The notes below the pieces were generated by a model. The model saw only the letters and a program-made list of their open reading frames with translations. It was not told the origin of the DNA and did not search any database. Below, piece by piece: positions 45,219 to 53,658 of a stretch of DNA of 64,000 nt. How positions within the stretch are numbered: the first letter of the stretch is position 1; every line of letters starts with the position of its first letter. The position numbers were made by a program, and so were the translations under genes. The DNA comes from Ruminococcaceae bacterium R-25 (lineage in GTDB: Bacteria; Bacillota; Clostridia; Saccharofermentanales; Saccharofermentanaceae), in the NCBI GenBank assembly GCA_003149065.1, contig QGFZ01000004.1, positions 1 through 64,000 of the forward strand, given 5' to 3'.

Positions 45219-45819
45219 GCGCAAAGTGATCCTGATAACAGCGGGCGTTGCTTTCGTTTTATGGCTCGCTGCCGTGATCAGAATAAATATTACAAGTGAA
45301 CATCAGCAGATAAAGGTCTATGAGATCGGCGACGTGGTCTCATACGGACAGAATTACTATGAAGGAAGTTACGAGATAATCAACGGTTATAAAGCACAGG
45401 TGTTATCCGGAAACATATACAGATATGAAGACTACCTGTCATTGATGGATATTCCCGGACAGAAAGGTTCTCACCAGCAGTATGTATACGATCTGGAGAT
45501 ATGTTTTTATAACGAAGACCTGGACAGTGAACGCGGAGTAAATCTTATTTCCACGTATCTCGCTTCAGCTGATGACCGTCTGGCGATCAATACCGAACTC
45601 CTTTCCCAGATCTATCCTCAGTTAGGTGACTCTCCTACTGAATTCAGGATAAGACCGGGAACGTCAATGGTGATGCATATTCCTTTCCAGATGGAATATA
45701 TCTCGGCTCTTTATGTCGGTGATGAAGAGAAGTTTCTTAAGGGAAATGAGTTCTATTTAAACGTTACTCAATATCCGGAAAAACAGCTGGTCAGGATACC
45801 GGCTGCAAAGAATAAATAA
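45211..45819 (+). CDS. Signal-anchored protein, DUF5028-like
   Basis: 202 residues. One N-terminal transmembrane anchor (KVILITAGVAFVLWLAAVI), then an external beta-rich domain (YEIGDVVSYGQNYYEGSYE, YVYDLEICFYNEDLDSERG). Its composition and layout resemble the two operon lipoproteins and DUF5028-type proteins found beside ABC exporters. Family assignment is tentative. Last gene before the regulatory cassette. Confidence 0.68.
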   Translation: MNKRKVILITAGVAFVLWLAAVIRINITSEHQQIKVYEIGDVVSYGQNYYEGSYEIINGYKAQVLSGNIYRYEDYLSLMDIPGQKGSHQQYVYDLEICFYNEDLDSERGVNLISTYLASADDRLAINTELLSQIYPQLGDSPTEFRIRPGTSMVMHIPFQMEYISALYVGDEEKFLKGNEFYLNVTQYPEKQLVRIPAAKNK

Positions 45820-45862
45820 AGGCATATCCGGAATGCCTGAAGCTATATGAAAGGAGCCTCAA

Positions 45863-45910
45863 ATGAGTTTGATATATAGGCTTAAGGTCTTTTTTCAAGA
45901 GGATGATTAA
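45863..45910 (+). CDS. 15-residue leader ORF before the response regulator
   Basis: AAAGGAGCC gives a strong ribosome site for ATG 45863. The frame MSLIYRLKVFFQEDD ends in TAA whose last base is the A of the next ATG (TAATG, 45908-45912). Translation of the regulator may depend on ribosomes finishing this leader. Too short to identify. Confidence 0.45.
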   Translation: MSLIYRLKVFFQEDD

Positions 45911-46734
45911 TGTATGATTCATACGGGGAGAATAGGCATACTGCAGATAACATAAACCACGGTGTTATCAAGGGAAAGCAGTATTTCTTTGTTGATCAGA
46001 AGTTAGTGTTCAAGATAGTTCTTTGTGATGACGAAGAAAGATTCCTGGATCTTGAAAAGGACCTGATTGCCGAATACTTTGACAAAAAGGGCATTCCTTT
46101 TAGCGTGGATTGTTTTTATTCAGGTGAGGAACTGCTTGCAAACGACGTCCTTCTGGATATTGCAGACCTTATCATTCTCGATGTCGAGATGAAAGGCATA
46201 GACGGAATAACCGCTGCCAAAAAGATCAGGGAGAAGAACGATAAAGTCAATATCGCTTTCCTGTCTGCCCACATGAATTACTCCACTGACGGATATCACG
46301 TCAGAGCCATCAGATTCATCCTGAAAACATTAGATGACATTAAGGATTATCTTTTTGAATGTCTGGACAGTGTTCTCACAAATGAGGACCTGAACGACAG
46401 GGAAATAACAATGGATTTTACGATAGGAAAACGCACGGTTAAGGTCAATGACATCCTTTATCTTAAATCATGCGGAAACTACACGGCATTTGAGCTTTTG
46501 AACGACTCAAAAGAGAACTATATGATCAGGCATTCTTTAAAGCAGACAACTGAAACCATGTCAGCATTTGATTTCGTATCAATAGCTTCGACTGTTACGG
46601 TCAATCTTCATCACATAAGAGCAGTTACCAGATATATGGTCTTACTTGATAACGGTGAAGAGATCCCCGTCTCGCAGAGAAAATACAACGAAGTCTGCCG
46701 TGCGTATACATTGTTTAGAGGGAAAAACGCATGA
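45910..46734 (+). CDS. AgrA-like response regulator (REC-LytTR)
   Basis: 274 residues from ATG 45910. The receiver domain starts only at VFKIVLCDDEE (33 on) with phosphoacceptor D91 in LIILDVEMKG; the C-terminal LytTR domain (about 160-274) contains NDILYLKSCGNYTAFEL. The 32-residue N-terminal extension is not part of the family; an internal GTG at 46006 would give the usual length but has no clear ribosome site. LytTR proteins bind paired direct repeats, exactly the element found at 40626 and 48026. Coupled to the kinase by ATGA. Confidence 0.88.
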   Translation: MYDSYGENRHTADNINHGVIKGKQYFFVDQKLVFKIVLCDDEERFLDLEKDLIAEYFDKKGIPFSVDCFYSGEELLANDVLLDIADLIILDVEMKGIDGITAAKKIREKNDKVNIAFLSAHMNYSTDGYHVRAIRFILKTLDDIKDYLFECLDSVLTNEDLNDREITMDFTIGKRTVKVNDILYLKSCGNYTAFELLNDSKENYMIRHSLKQTTETMSAFDFVSIASTVTVNLHHIRAVTRYMVLLDNGEEIPVSQRKYNEVCRAYTLFRGKNA

Positions 46735-48023
46735 CGGAAAATGTATTGTCTTTAATCTCCAATTTGTTCAGTGTTCTGATCCATTATTCTTTTATGAAGT
46801 GCGTTTTAAACCGCAAAGCCGAAAAGAAACTGGATTATATCCTGATAGCGGTCCTTTATGCCGCAAGTTCCTTAAACTCTATTTTCATGAGCAGCAACGG
46901 AGTGGTAAAGCTCGCTATAGTAACGGTTGTTTATACGGTTTTCACTGTCCTCATTTTCAAGGTTTCCATTAAGAAGAGCATTCTTGCAAATGCCGTATAT
47001 ATCGGCATTGTAATATCTCTCGATATGTTAGCTTTACTGATCCTCCAAAAGATAATCAAAGCAGATGGTATTTCTGATGTCACGCTGCAAAACGGAGCAT
47101 TTATCACTGAGCTTATATGTCAGCTTGTAATGCTCGTCATAGTGATGGTATTAAATATCGTCACGCAAAAAGGAGCCCTTTCCAATCTTGATATCAAGGG
47201 GTGGCTCACGTTTGCTTTATTTCCTCTGTTTACGCTTGCTTCCGTAGTCATTCTGGTATTTTCAGCCGATAAACAAAACATTAATGATATGTACTACGGT
47301 ATAGCATTTCTTGCAGGGGGCATGCTTTTATTGAATATTCTGTTATTTATCCTGCTTGATAACGTTGTCAGGCGCGAAAATGACATCAGAAACAAGGAGA
47401 GGCTTTTGGAACAGACGGCACATATTAATCAAATGTACCGTTCGCTTTCCGAAGAGCGCGAAAAGCAGAAAGCACGTTCTCATGACTATATGAACCATTT
47501 GAATGTAATGCTCATGCTCGCGCGTGAAGGCAAAGTCGATGAAGAGATCCATTACATTGAAGAACAGCTGGGCAAAGAGGTCCAGAGCGTTGACATCATA
47601 GATACCGGCAACACATTGATAAATGCCGTTTTGAACATCAAGTATCTTGAAGCAAAAGAGAAGGGCATCATCATTCCTTTTATTGCCGACAATTTAACAG
47701 GACTTAAGATAAGCGACAGCGACCTTGTCACCATACTTACGAATGTTTTGGATAATGCCATCGAAGCCGTTCAGAAGTGTGAGGAAAAACGACTCGTTTT
47801 CAAGATCATCAAAGATTACGACACACTCATAATCGACTCTTCGAATCCTTATGTCGGCCAGCTGCCGGATGAAGAAAGCCTCGTTACGACGAAGTCCGAC
47901 AAAAACAACCACGGATTTGGTCTCGTAAACATCAAAAAGACCGTAGAAGCCAATAACGGCAACTGTTTCATCGATACCAAGGGCGGGATATTCCATATCT
48001 CGATCGCCATTCCGCTGGCTTAA
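46731..48023 (+). CDS. AgrC-like sensor histidine kinase (GHKL type)
   Basis: 430 residues. Six or seven transmembrane segments (about 1-210) form the peptide sensor. The dimerisation helix holds the phospho-acceptor His in ARSHDYMNHLNVML (about 250), followed by the N box LTNVLDNAIEAV and the G box NNHGFGLVNIKK. This is the HATPase_c_5 architecture of AgrC/ComD kinases, which respond to cyclic or linear peptides. Overlaps the regulator gene; the repeat operator follows its stop directly. Confidence 0.92.
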   Translation: MTENVLSLISNLFSVLIHYSFMKCVLNRKAEKKLDYILIAVLYAASSLNSIFMSSNGVVKLAIVTVVYTVFTVLIFKVSIKKSILANAVYIGIVISLDMLALLILQKIIKADGISDVTLQNGAFITELICQLVMLVIVMVLNIVTQKGALSNLDIKGWLTFALFPLFTLASVVILVFSADKQNINDMYYGIAFLAGGMLLLNILLFILLDNVVRRENDIRNKERLLEQTAHINQMYRSLSEEREKQKARSHDYMNHLNVMLMLAREGKVDEEIHYIEEQLGKEVQSVDIIDTGNTLINAVLNIKYLEAKEKGIIIPFIADNLTGLKISDSDLVTILTNVLDNAIEAVQKCEEKRLVFKIIKDYDTLIIDSSNPYVGQLPDEESLVTTKSDKNNHGFGLVNIKKTVEANNGNCFIDTKGGIFHISIAIPLA

Positions 48024-48025
48024 GG

Positions 48026-48063
48026 ATTTTACATTACCATTTTATTTTTTACATTGGCACCTG
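48026..48063 (+). promoter_or_regulatory. LytTR-type direct-repeat operator, copy 2 (agrBD)
   Basis: ACATTACC (48031) and ACATTGGC (48051) repeat with the same 20-bp spacing as copy 1, and 37 of 38 bases are identical. It begins two bases after the kinase stop and would let the regulator activate agrBD, closing a positive feedback loop. Confidence 0.82.
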
Positions 48064-48078
48064 ACTTTTTGATTTTTA

Positions 48079-48107
48079 TTGTAGTGGGCCTTGACATTTT
48101 ATATTAT
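48079..48107 (+). promoter_or_regulatory. Promoter of agrBD
   Basis: TTGTAG (48079-48084), 17 bases, TATTAT (48102-48107), at nearly the same distance from the operator as in copy 1. A consensus-like TTGACA at 48091 lacks a -10 at proper distance and is less likely. Confidence 0.55.
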
Positions 48108-48147
48108 CAAATGAATTAAGGTTAAGGCCGCAAACAGGGGACAAAGA

Positions 48148-48741
48148 ATGGAAAACATATCTGCATTTATTGCGGATAGGATGTGTAAACTTGAGATCAT
48201 TAAGAAAGATGATCTCAAGTTCTACTCTTACTCTATCCAGCTGCTTTTGGAGAGAACGATCGGATTGATCCTGATCGGCATCTTCGCGCTGGCCTTCAAG
48301 TCCTTTTTTGAGATCGCTGTTTTTGTTATCACATTTGCTTTGATCAGGATCCATTCTGACGGCATGCATTGCAAGACGAGCATAGGCTGTTTTATCACAT
48401 CAGTGCTGATGTCGCTTTCCACTATACCCGTATCAACATGGCTTATGGCAAATCCGATAATCTGCAAGGAATGCGTTATGCTGTCGATAGTGGTTATTTT
48501 CGTGATCGGCACTATACGCGATCCGAATCTGGATCTTTCAGATAATGAGTTTTTCCGCTTAAGGATCAGGTCCCGCATCGGCATTTCGATAATCGGCCCG
48601 GTTGTTTTAAGCCTGCTGATGATACTGCCGGATAACAGGCTCGTCTACTATTCGTCCGTCGGAATAATCTATAACGCATTGAATCTCATTACAGTAAAAA
48701 TATTAAGAAGAGAGGTGTCAAAAAATGAACAAGAATGTTGA
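48148..48741 (+). CDS. agrB: AgrB peptide-processing membrane endopeptidase
   Basis: 197 residues, GGGGACAAAGA before ATG 48148. The catalytic pair of AgrB is present: RIHSDGMHCKTSIGC, with the His and the second Cys seven residues apart as in staphylococcal AgrB (H77/C84). About five hydrophobic segments follow. AgrB cuts the AgrD C-terminus and forms the thiolactone ring. Its last 17 bases overlap agrD. Confidence 0.92.
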   Translation: MENISAFIADRMCKLEIIKKDDLKFYSYSIQLLLERTIGLILIGIFALAFKSFFEIAVFVITFALIRIHSDGMHCKTSIGCFITSVLMSLSTIPVSTWLMANPIICKECVMLSIVVIFVIGTIRDPNLDLSDNEFFRLRIRSRIGISIIGPVVLSLLMILPDNRLVYYSSVGIIYNALNLITVKILRREVSKNEQEC

Positions 48742-48865
48742 GAGAATCGTTCTCGAAAAGGTTGAAAGGCTGACAAGAAAGAATGCGAACGCAACGCAAT
48801 CTTATACGGATCTGCCGAAGTGCACATTCCTGATCCATCAGCCTAAGAGACCGAAGCATCAGTAA
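48725..48865 (+). CDS. agrD: AgrD autoinducer peptide precursor
   Basis: 46 residues, AGAGGTG ahead of ATG 48725, overlapping agrB. A helical N-terminus (MNKNVERIVLEKVERLTRK) is followed by TDLPK-CTFLI and the tail HQPKRPKHQ. The single Cys, four residues and a Pro-containing tail align with staphylococcal AgrD (CDFIM followed by DEPEVPKEL). The predicted signal is a five-membered thiolactone of C-T-F-L-I with an exocyclic tail of unknown length. The tail after the cut site is basic, while the known ones are acidic. Confidence 0.85.
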   Translation: MNKNVERIVLEKVERLTRKNANATQSYTDLPKCTFLIHQPKRPKHQ

Positions 48866-48895
48866 TTAAAAGGGTTTTCCTCAGAAACCAAATAC

Positions 48896-48925
48896 AGGGG
48901 TTGTTTTTGAAAACAACCCCTTTAT
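48896..48925 (+). terminator. Terminator after agrBD
   Basis: AGGGGTTGTTTT and AAAACAACCCCTT form a long stem with a TGA loop, ending in TTTATT. Confidence 0.85.
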
Positions 48926-48944
48926 TCATTTCTGTAAAAACTAA

Positions 48945-48974
48945 AAAGGGCTCCGGTGTGGAAGGCCCTTTCTA
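48945..48974 (-). terminator. Terminator of the GGDEF-EAL gene
   Basis: On the minus strand AAAGGGC and GCCCTTT pair around a 13-base loop and are followed by TTAGTTTTT. It lies 34 bases beyond the stop at 49008. Confidence 0.65.
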
Positions 48975-49007
48975 GCGTTGAAAAAATTTACTCTTACCGG
49001 ATGTAAA

Positions 49008-50735
49008 TTACACCTCGGGTTTGACTAGTTTATAAGCCTCTTCGGGAGGCATCGGCTTGCCCCAGATATAACCCTGGATGTAGTCGCAGCCGATGTCCCT
49101 TAAGACTTCGATCTGGTCGGGCGATTCAACGCCCTCGGAGATGACTTTCAGATCGAGCGTGTGGCCGATGTTGATGATCATGGCAACATACTGCTTGGAA
49201 GAATCGCTCTGGTTCATCTTGTCGATAAAGGACTTATCGATCTTGAGCAGGTCAGACGGGAAGTTTGTCAGGTAGCTTAAGGAGGAATATCCTGTACCGA
49301 AATCGTCAATGGCGACCTTCATTCCCATCTGCTTGAGCTCGTCGATGCGCTGCAGAGCCTGCTCGGCGGAATCTATCATTATGGATTCCGTTATCTCTAT
49401 CTCGATCATTGAAGGCGGTACGTTATGCTTGTTCAAAACTCGTTTTACGTCTTCAATGAAGTTATTTTTCATGAGGTGCCTTACAGATACATTAACGCTC
49501 AACAGGATCTCTTCTCCGGAATCCTTTGCAACGTTTTTTATGAACTGGACGGCATTCTCAAATACACACATATCAATACGGTCTACAAGACCGGTCTTCT
49601 CGGCTACAGGAATGAATTCGACAGGACTTATGTAGTTTCCGTTGTCATCTTTCATTCTGGCGAGGGCCTCAAAGCCTCTCAGCTTGTGGGTCAGATCGAA
49701 CTGGGGCTGGAGGTGGTAGAAGATCTTGTCTTCGTTTAATGCGGAACGGATCTTGCGCTCGATCTCAAGCTCTTTTTCGGTATTGAAGACCTCAGGTACA
49801 AATCTCATGATCCTGCTGCCTGTACCTTTCTTCTTTATCTCATGTAATACCGCATCAGAGAAAGTGAAGAGGTTATCCAGAACATCACTGTCTTCCGGAC
49901 AGAGAGCGTAGCCGAAGCAGGCTGTCATGTAGTAATCGCAGTCATCGATCGTGATCTTCTTTTCGAGATTGGACCTGTAGATAGCGATGGTGTTTTCGAT
50001 CTGATCTTCTGATTTGTAGCCGCTTAAGATGAGCATAAATTCATCGCCTGTGATCCTGGCTACGAAATCAGTAGTTCCCGTTTTCTGAGAATTCGCGAGA
50101 TCTTTCCATCTTTTCGCGATCTCTTTGAGGACCTGGTCGCCGGTGTCGTGTCCCATGGTGTCGTTGATGCTCTTAAAATCATTTAGGTCTATGGAGACCA
50201 GCGCAAATCTTTCGTTGCGTCTTAAGAGTTCTGACATAAGCTCGCTGCACGCAAAACGGTTAGGAAGGCCGGTGAGCATGTCCGTTACAGCCTGTTCGCG
50301 GAGAGTGTTCTGGTACTTAACGATCTTTCTGTTAGACAGGAAGATGACCGTAATCGCAGTAATGGCCATAATGCAGTTGAAAAAGCCGGGGAGATTTCTG
50401 TAGTTCTGCCTTATGAAAACGTTGATGTACATTGGCGGGACCGATAACAGGAGCAGGAATAATGAAACAAAATAACCTGTCCTGCGGAACAGTACGGTGA
50501 GGCAGATGAAGCAGATGTTAGTAAGGAGCGAGAAAACGCCACTCAGAGACTTGTACTCGATCGGCAGGCCGAACAGATTGATCGTTCCGGGGTTTCTCGC
50601 AACTGCAACAGTCAGAGAGGAGGCAATCGCATAGAGCAACAGCAAAAGAACAAATGCGCTTCTTGGAGCTTCCTTGTCAAGAGAAAGCTTGCGCAGTGTC
50701 TTATCGACGCGGTTGTTTTCCGTCTGCCTTGTCAT
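49008..50735 (-). CDS. Membrane GGDEF-EAL protein, predicted cyclic di-GMP phosphodiesterase
   Basis: 575 residues. Four to five transmembrane helices (about 25-135) lead to a GGDEF domain whose motif is RITGDEF (first Gly replaced, near 229), likely inactive as a cyclase or serving as a GTP sensor. The EAL domain is complete: FEALARM near 353, SVNVSV, EITESIM, DDFGTGYSSL, LLKIDKSFI and EGVE, so hydrolysis of cyclic di-GMP is expected. It opposes the three cyclases in this window. Confidence 0.9.
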   Translation of the reverse strand: MTRQTENNRVDKTLRKLSLDKEAPRSAFVLLLLLYAIASSLTVAVARNPGTINLFGLPIEYKSLSGVFSLLTNICFICLTVLFRRTGYFVSLFLLLLSVPPMYINVFIRQNYRNLPGFFNCIMAITAITVIFLSNRKIVKYQNTLREQAVTDMLTGLPNRFACSELMSELLRRNERFALVSIDLNDFKSINDTMGHDTGDQVLKEIAKRWKDLANSQKTGTTDFVARITGDEFMLILSGYKSEDQIENTIAIYRSNLEKKITIDDCDYYMTACFGYALCPEDSDVLDNLFTFSDAVLHEIKKKGTGSRIMRFVPEVFNTEKELEIERKIRSALNEDKIFYHLQPQFDLTHKLRGFEALARMKDDNGNYISPVEFIPVAEKTGLVDRIDMCVFENAVQFIKNVAKDSGEEILLSVNVSVRHLMKNNFIEDVKRVLNKHNVPPSMIEIEITESIMIDSAEQALQRIDELKQMGMKVAIDDFGTGYSSLSYLTNFPSDLLKIDKSFIDKMNQSDSSKQYVAMIINIGHTLDLKVISEGVESPDQIEVLRDIGCDYIQGYIWGKPMPPEEAYKLVKPEV

Positions 50736-50858
50736 TAAAAATCACCCTTGTTTATGTTTTTGAGTATATTAATGACATTGTAGCAACTGGAAATGCCGAA
50801 AACTTGCTCTAAATTGTTACCTGAGTAACCATACAGAGTACAAACTGTAAAGAATTTT

Positions 50859-51749
50859 TTAACGGTTCTCCCACTCTTTTCTGTATTCCCTGGGTGATTT
50901 CTCAAAAAATTTGCGGAATGTCTCTGACATATAGCTTACTCCGCCAAAGCCTGTGCGTGAGGCGATCTCGGTCATGGGGATCTTGCCGGAACGCAGTAAT
51001 TCAGCCACTTTGCGGCACCTCAAGTGCATCAGGTAATTGATCGGCGATTCACCTACATACTGGTGGAATAATGTGTTGCATAAAGACTTGCTTATGCTGC
51101 CGCTGGCAGCGATATCAGCTAATGTTACCTGATCCTGGTAGTTGTTTGAGATGAAGTGCATCATGGACTTGAAAGACTGGATCCTGGGATCTGACACAAC
51201 GTCTTCGGTCGCTCCAAGCGTCTCGGCATGTTTTCTTATAATGTCCCATATCTGATAGAACTGCTTCGTAATCGCAAAAGGATCATGCCTTAGATCAGGC
51301 ATCCCGAGAACGAGATTCCTTATAGATTCAGTGTGTTCATTGATATAGCGGAATCTCAGATAGGGGAGATCCGGATTCTCGGTAATAGGCCTTACGGCCT
51401 GCATCTCCACCGTGATCGAGTTCACGAGTATGCTCGGGTGGAGTATGCAGATGACGTATTTTGCAACCTCTCCGTTAACTGTCATGTTGTAGTGGATCTG
51501 GTTTGAATTAACGACGATCGTGTCGCCGGCCCTTAAGAGAAGCTCTTTGCCGTTAACAAAATATGCTACCTGGCCTTCCTTAATGGTCATTATCTCAATG
51601 TCTTCGTGGAAGTGCGGAACGCCTTCCCATGTGACCTTGGGAGCGATCCAGCCGTCGTAGATATAGGATGGGAAGTTGGGATCGTCGTAATTTACTATCT
51701 CGGAGCCGTCGTCTCTTTTAACGATGAGACCCATCTGTTCTATCTTCAT
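50859..51749 (-). CDS. AraC-family transcriptional regulator
   Basis: 296 residues from ATG 51749 (GGAGAAATATTGTT upstream). An N-terminal cupin (PHFHEDIEIMTIKEG, VVNSNQIHYN) should bind a sugar or similar ligand, and the C-terminus has two helix-turn-helix units (VTLADIAASGSISKSLCNTL and MTEIASRTGFGGVSYMSETF, then SPREYRK). It is divergent from the ABC-2 exporter operon at 51898 and may control it. Confidence 0.9.
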   Translation of the reverse strand: MKIEQMGLIVKRDDGSEIVNYDDPNFPSYIYDGWIAPKVTWEGVPHFHEDIEIMTIKEGQVAYFVNGKELLLRAGDTIVVNSNQIHYNMTVNGEVAKYVICILHPSILVNSITVEMQAVRPITENPDLPYLRFRYINEHTESIRNLVLGMPDLRHDPFAITKQFYQIWDIIRKHAETLGATEDVVSDPRIQSFKSMMHFISNNYQDQVTLADIAASGSISKSLCNTLFHQYVGESPINYLMHLRCRKVAELLRSGKIPMTEIASRTGFGGVSYMSETFRKFFEKSPREYRKEWENR

Positions 51750-51897
51750 AACAATATTTCTCCAAATTTGCGAAAAGTATAACAATCTTACACGGCTGTG
51801 GAAAATAGTTATAAAAACAAGGCATTTATAAACTGTTTTCGCGCTTCTATCTACAATATACTTGCAATCGAACAGAAAAGAAAGAGGGAAATTACTT

Positions 51898-52851
51898 ATG
51901 AGTGCAAATTCGGGAAATGAAGCTGTAGTAATGAAAAACGTCTGTAAAGACTTTAAGGTGCTTAACCGCCATGAGGGCTTAAAGGGCAGTATCCGCGACT
52001 TGTTTTCGAGAGATTATAAGACCGTGTCTGCGGTAAAAGATGTAACCATGACCGTCAATAAGGGCGAGATCATCGGATACTTAGGCCCTAACGGCGCAGG
52101 AAAGTCCACCACCATCAAGATGATGACAGGCGTGCTTGAGCCCACTTCAGGCGAGATCCTGGTCAACGGCAAGGTGCCTTATAAGAACAGAACTGTGAAC
52201 TGTGAAAACATCGGCGTAGTCTTCGGACAGCGAAGCCAGCTCTGGTGGTCACTGCCGCTGGTCGAATCCTTCAAGCTCTTACGTGACCTCTATATGGTTC
52301 CGCAGAAGGACTACGACGCCATGATTGACCTCTACCGTTCGCTCGTTGATATCGAGCCGATCCTCCATAAGCCCGTAAGACAAATGTCTCTGGGCCAGAG
52401 AACCTTGAGCGACATCCTCGCAGCGTTCCTGCACAACCCTCCGATCGTATTTTTGGACGAACCCACGATCGGTCTGGACGTATCGATGAAGGCGAAGATC
52501 CGTGAGCTCATCCTGGGCCTTAATAAGGAAAAGAATACAACCGTAATCCTTACCACCCACGACATGGGCGACGTTGATGCACTCTGCAAGAGGATCATCA
52601 TCATCGACAAGGGCACAAAGATCTACGACAACGACATTGAGCACCTGAAGAATTACTTCGGATCTTACAGAACATTGAAGCTCAAGCTCGCTGACGATTC
52701 ATGGGAAGAATACCTGATCGACGAAAAGACCACGGATGTCATGGACGTCATCATGGAAAAGCAGAAGGAAAAGAAGATAAAGGACGTAAAGATCTTAGAG
52801 ATCTCTACAGAAGAAGTAATCAAGAAAATCTACGAAGGGAGCGCAAAATGA
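51898..52851 (+). CDS. ABC-2 transporter ATP-binding subunit
   Basis: 317 residues from ATG 51898 (GAGGGAA upstream). Walker A GPNGAGKS, signature MSLGQRTLSD, Walker B IVFLDEPT and HD switch TTHDMGD. The insert GVVFGQRSQLWWSLPLVES is characteristic of the ABC family that works with DUF990-type permeases, for which the substrate is unknown. The gene overlaps the next by ATGA (52848-52851). Confidence 0.92.
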   Translation: MSANSGNEAVVMKNVCKDFKVLNRHEGLKGSIRDLFSRDYKTVSAVKDVTMTVNKGEIIGYLGPNGAGKSTTIKMMTGVLEPTSGEILVNGKVPYKNRTVNCENIGVVFGQRSQLWWSLPLVESFKLLRDLYMVPQKDYDAMIDLYRSLVDIEPILHKPVRQMSLGQRTLSDILAAFLHNPPIVFLDEPTIGLDVSMKAKIRELILGLNKEKNTTVILTTHDMGDVDALCKRIIIIDKGTKIYDNDIEHLKNYFGSYRTLKLKLADDSWEEYLIDEKTTDVMDVIMEKQKEKKIKDVKILEISTEEVIKKIYEGSAK

Positions 52852-53657
52852 ATCCCAAAAGGCTGTTATCAATAACAAGGGCCGGGATAATGGAGTCACT
52901 GCAGTTCAGACTCGGCATCTTTGTTACTCTTTTCGCGAACCTGATCTATCTGGTTCTCGTTTACTATCTCTGGAAAGCCATCTACGATTCGTCCGGCACG
53001 GATGTCGTAAACGGCATGACATTCTCAGACACCATGATCTACCTGATCCTTGCAACGGCTCTTTTCAACTTTTTGGAAATGTTCGTCGTCTGGGACATGA
53101 GCAGGAAGATCCAGTCGGGCTCGCTCGTACTTGATCTGTTAAAACCTATGCGTTTCCGTAAATATACCTTCTGGTCGTACACCGGAAATCACGTGGTCCA
53201 GTTCGTGCTGACATTCATCCCGACATTCATCGTCGTCATGATCGTAACTCATGGTGCGATACCTTTAGGCTTGAATCTTGTGTGGTTCCTGATCGCCACG
53301 GTTTTCGCACTGATCATAAACTACAACATCGAGATGCTGGTCGCGCCGATCTGTCTTTTCACCGAATCGACATGGGGTATCAACATCGTAAAAGAGACGA
53401 TCGTTCTGCTGCTCTCGGGCGCTTCGATACCGCTGGCATTCTTCCCTGAAAAGGCAAGGATCGTCGTGCAGTATCTGCCTTTCAGAGCGGTTTACGACAT
53501 ACCGTTGTCGATCTTACTCGACAAGAGCGGATCAGATAACTGGCAGGGACTTTTGCAGCTCTTCGGACTGCAGCTCGTATGGCTCGTCGTGCTCACGGCA
53601 GCGGGCAACTTATTCTGGAATTGTGCGGTGAAGAAAGTCACCGTGAACGGAGGCTGA
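52848..53657 (+). CDS. ABC-2 family permease 1
   Basis: 269 residues from ATG 52848, coupled to the ATPase. About six membrane segments with RAGIMESLQFRLGIFVTLFANLIY at the start. It matches the first of the paired permeases of the ABC2_membrane_6/DUF990 family. One base separates its stop and the next start. Confidence 0.85.
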   Translation: MNPKRLLSITRAGIMESLQFRLGIFVTLFANLIYLVLVYYLWKAIYDSSGTDVVNGMTFSDTMIYLILATALFNFLEMFVVWDMSRKIQSGSLVLDLLKPMRFRKYTFWSYTGNHVVQFVLTFIPTFIVVMIVTHGAIPLGLNLVWFLIATVFALIINYNIEMLVAPICLFTESTWGINIVKETIVLLLSGASIPLAFFPEKARIVVQYLPFRAVYDIPLSILLDKSGSDNWQGLLQLFGLQLVWLVVLTAAGNLFWNCAVKKVTVNGG

Positions 53658-53658
53658 C

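Noticed and set aside
48091-48096. TTGACA as the -35 box of agrBD
   Set aside because: No -10 box lies 16-18 bases downstream (AATTAA only); TTGTAG-N17-TATTAT fits the spacing seen at copy 1 better.
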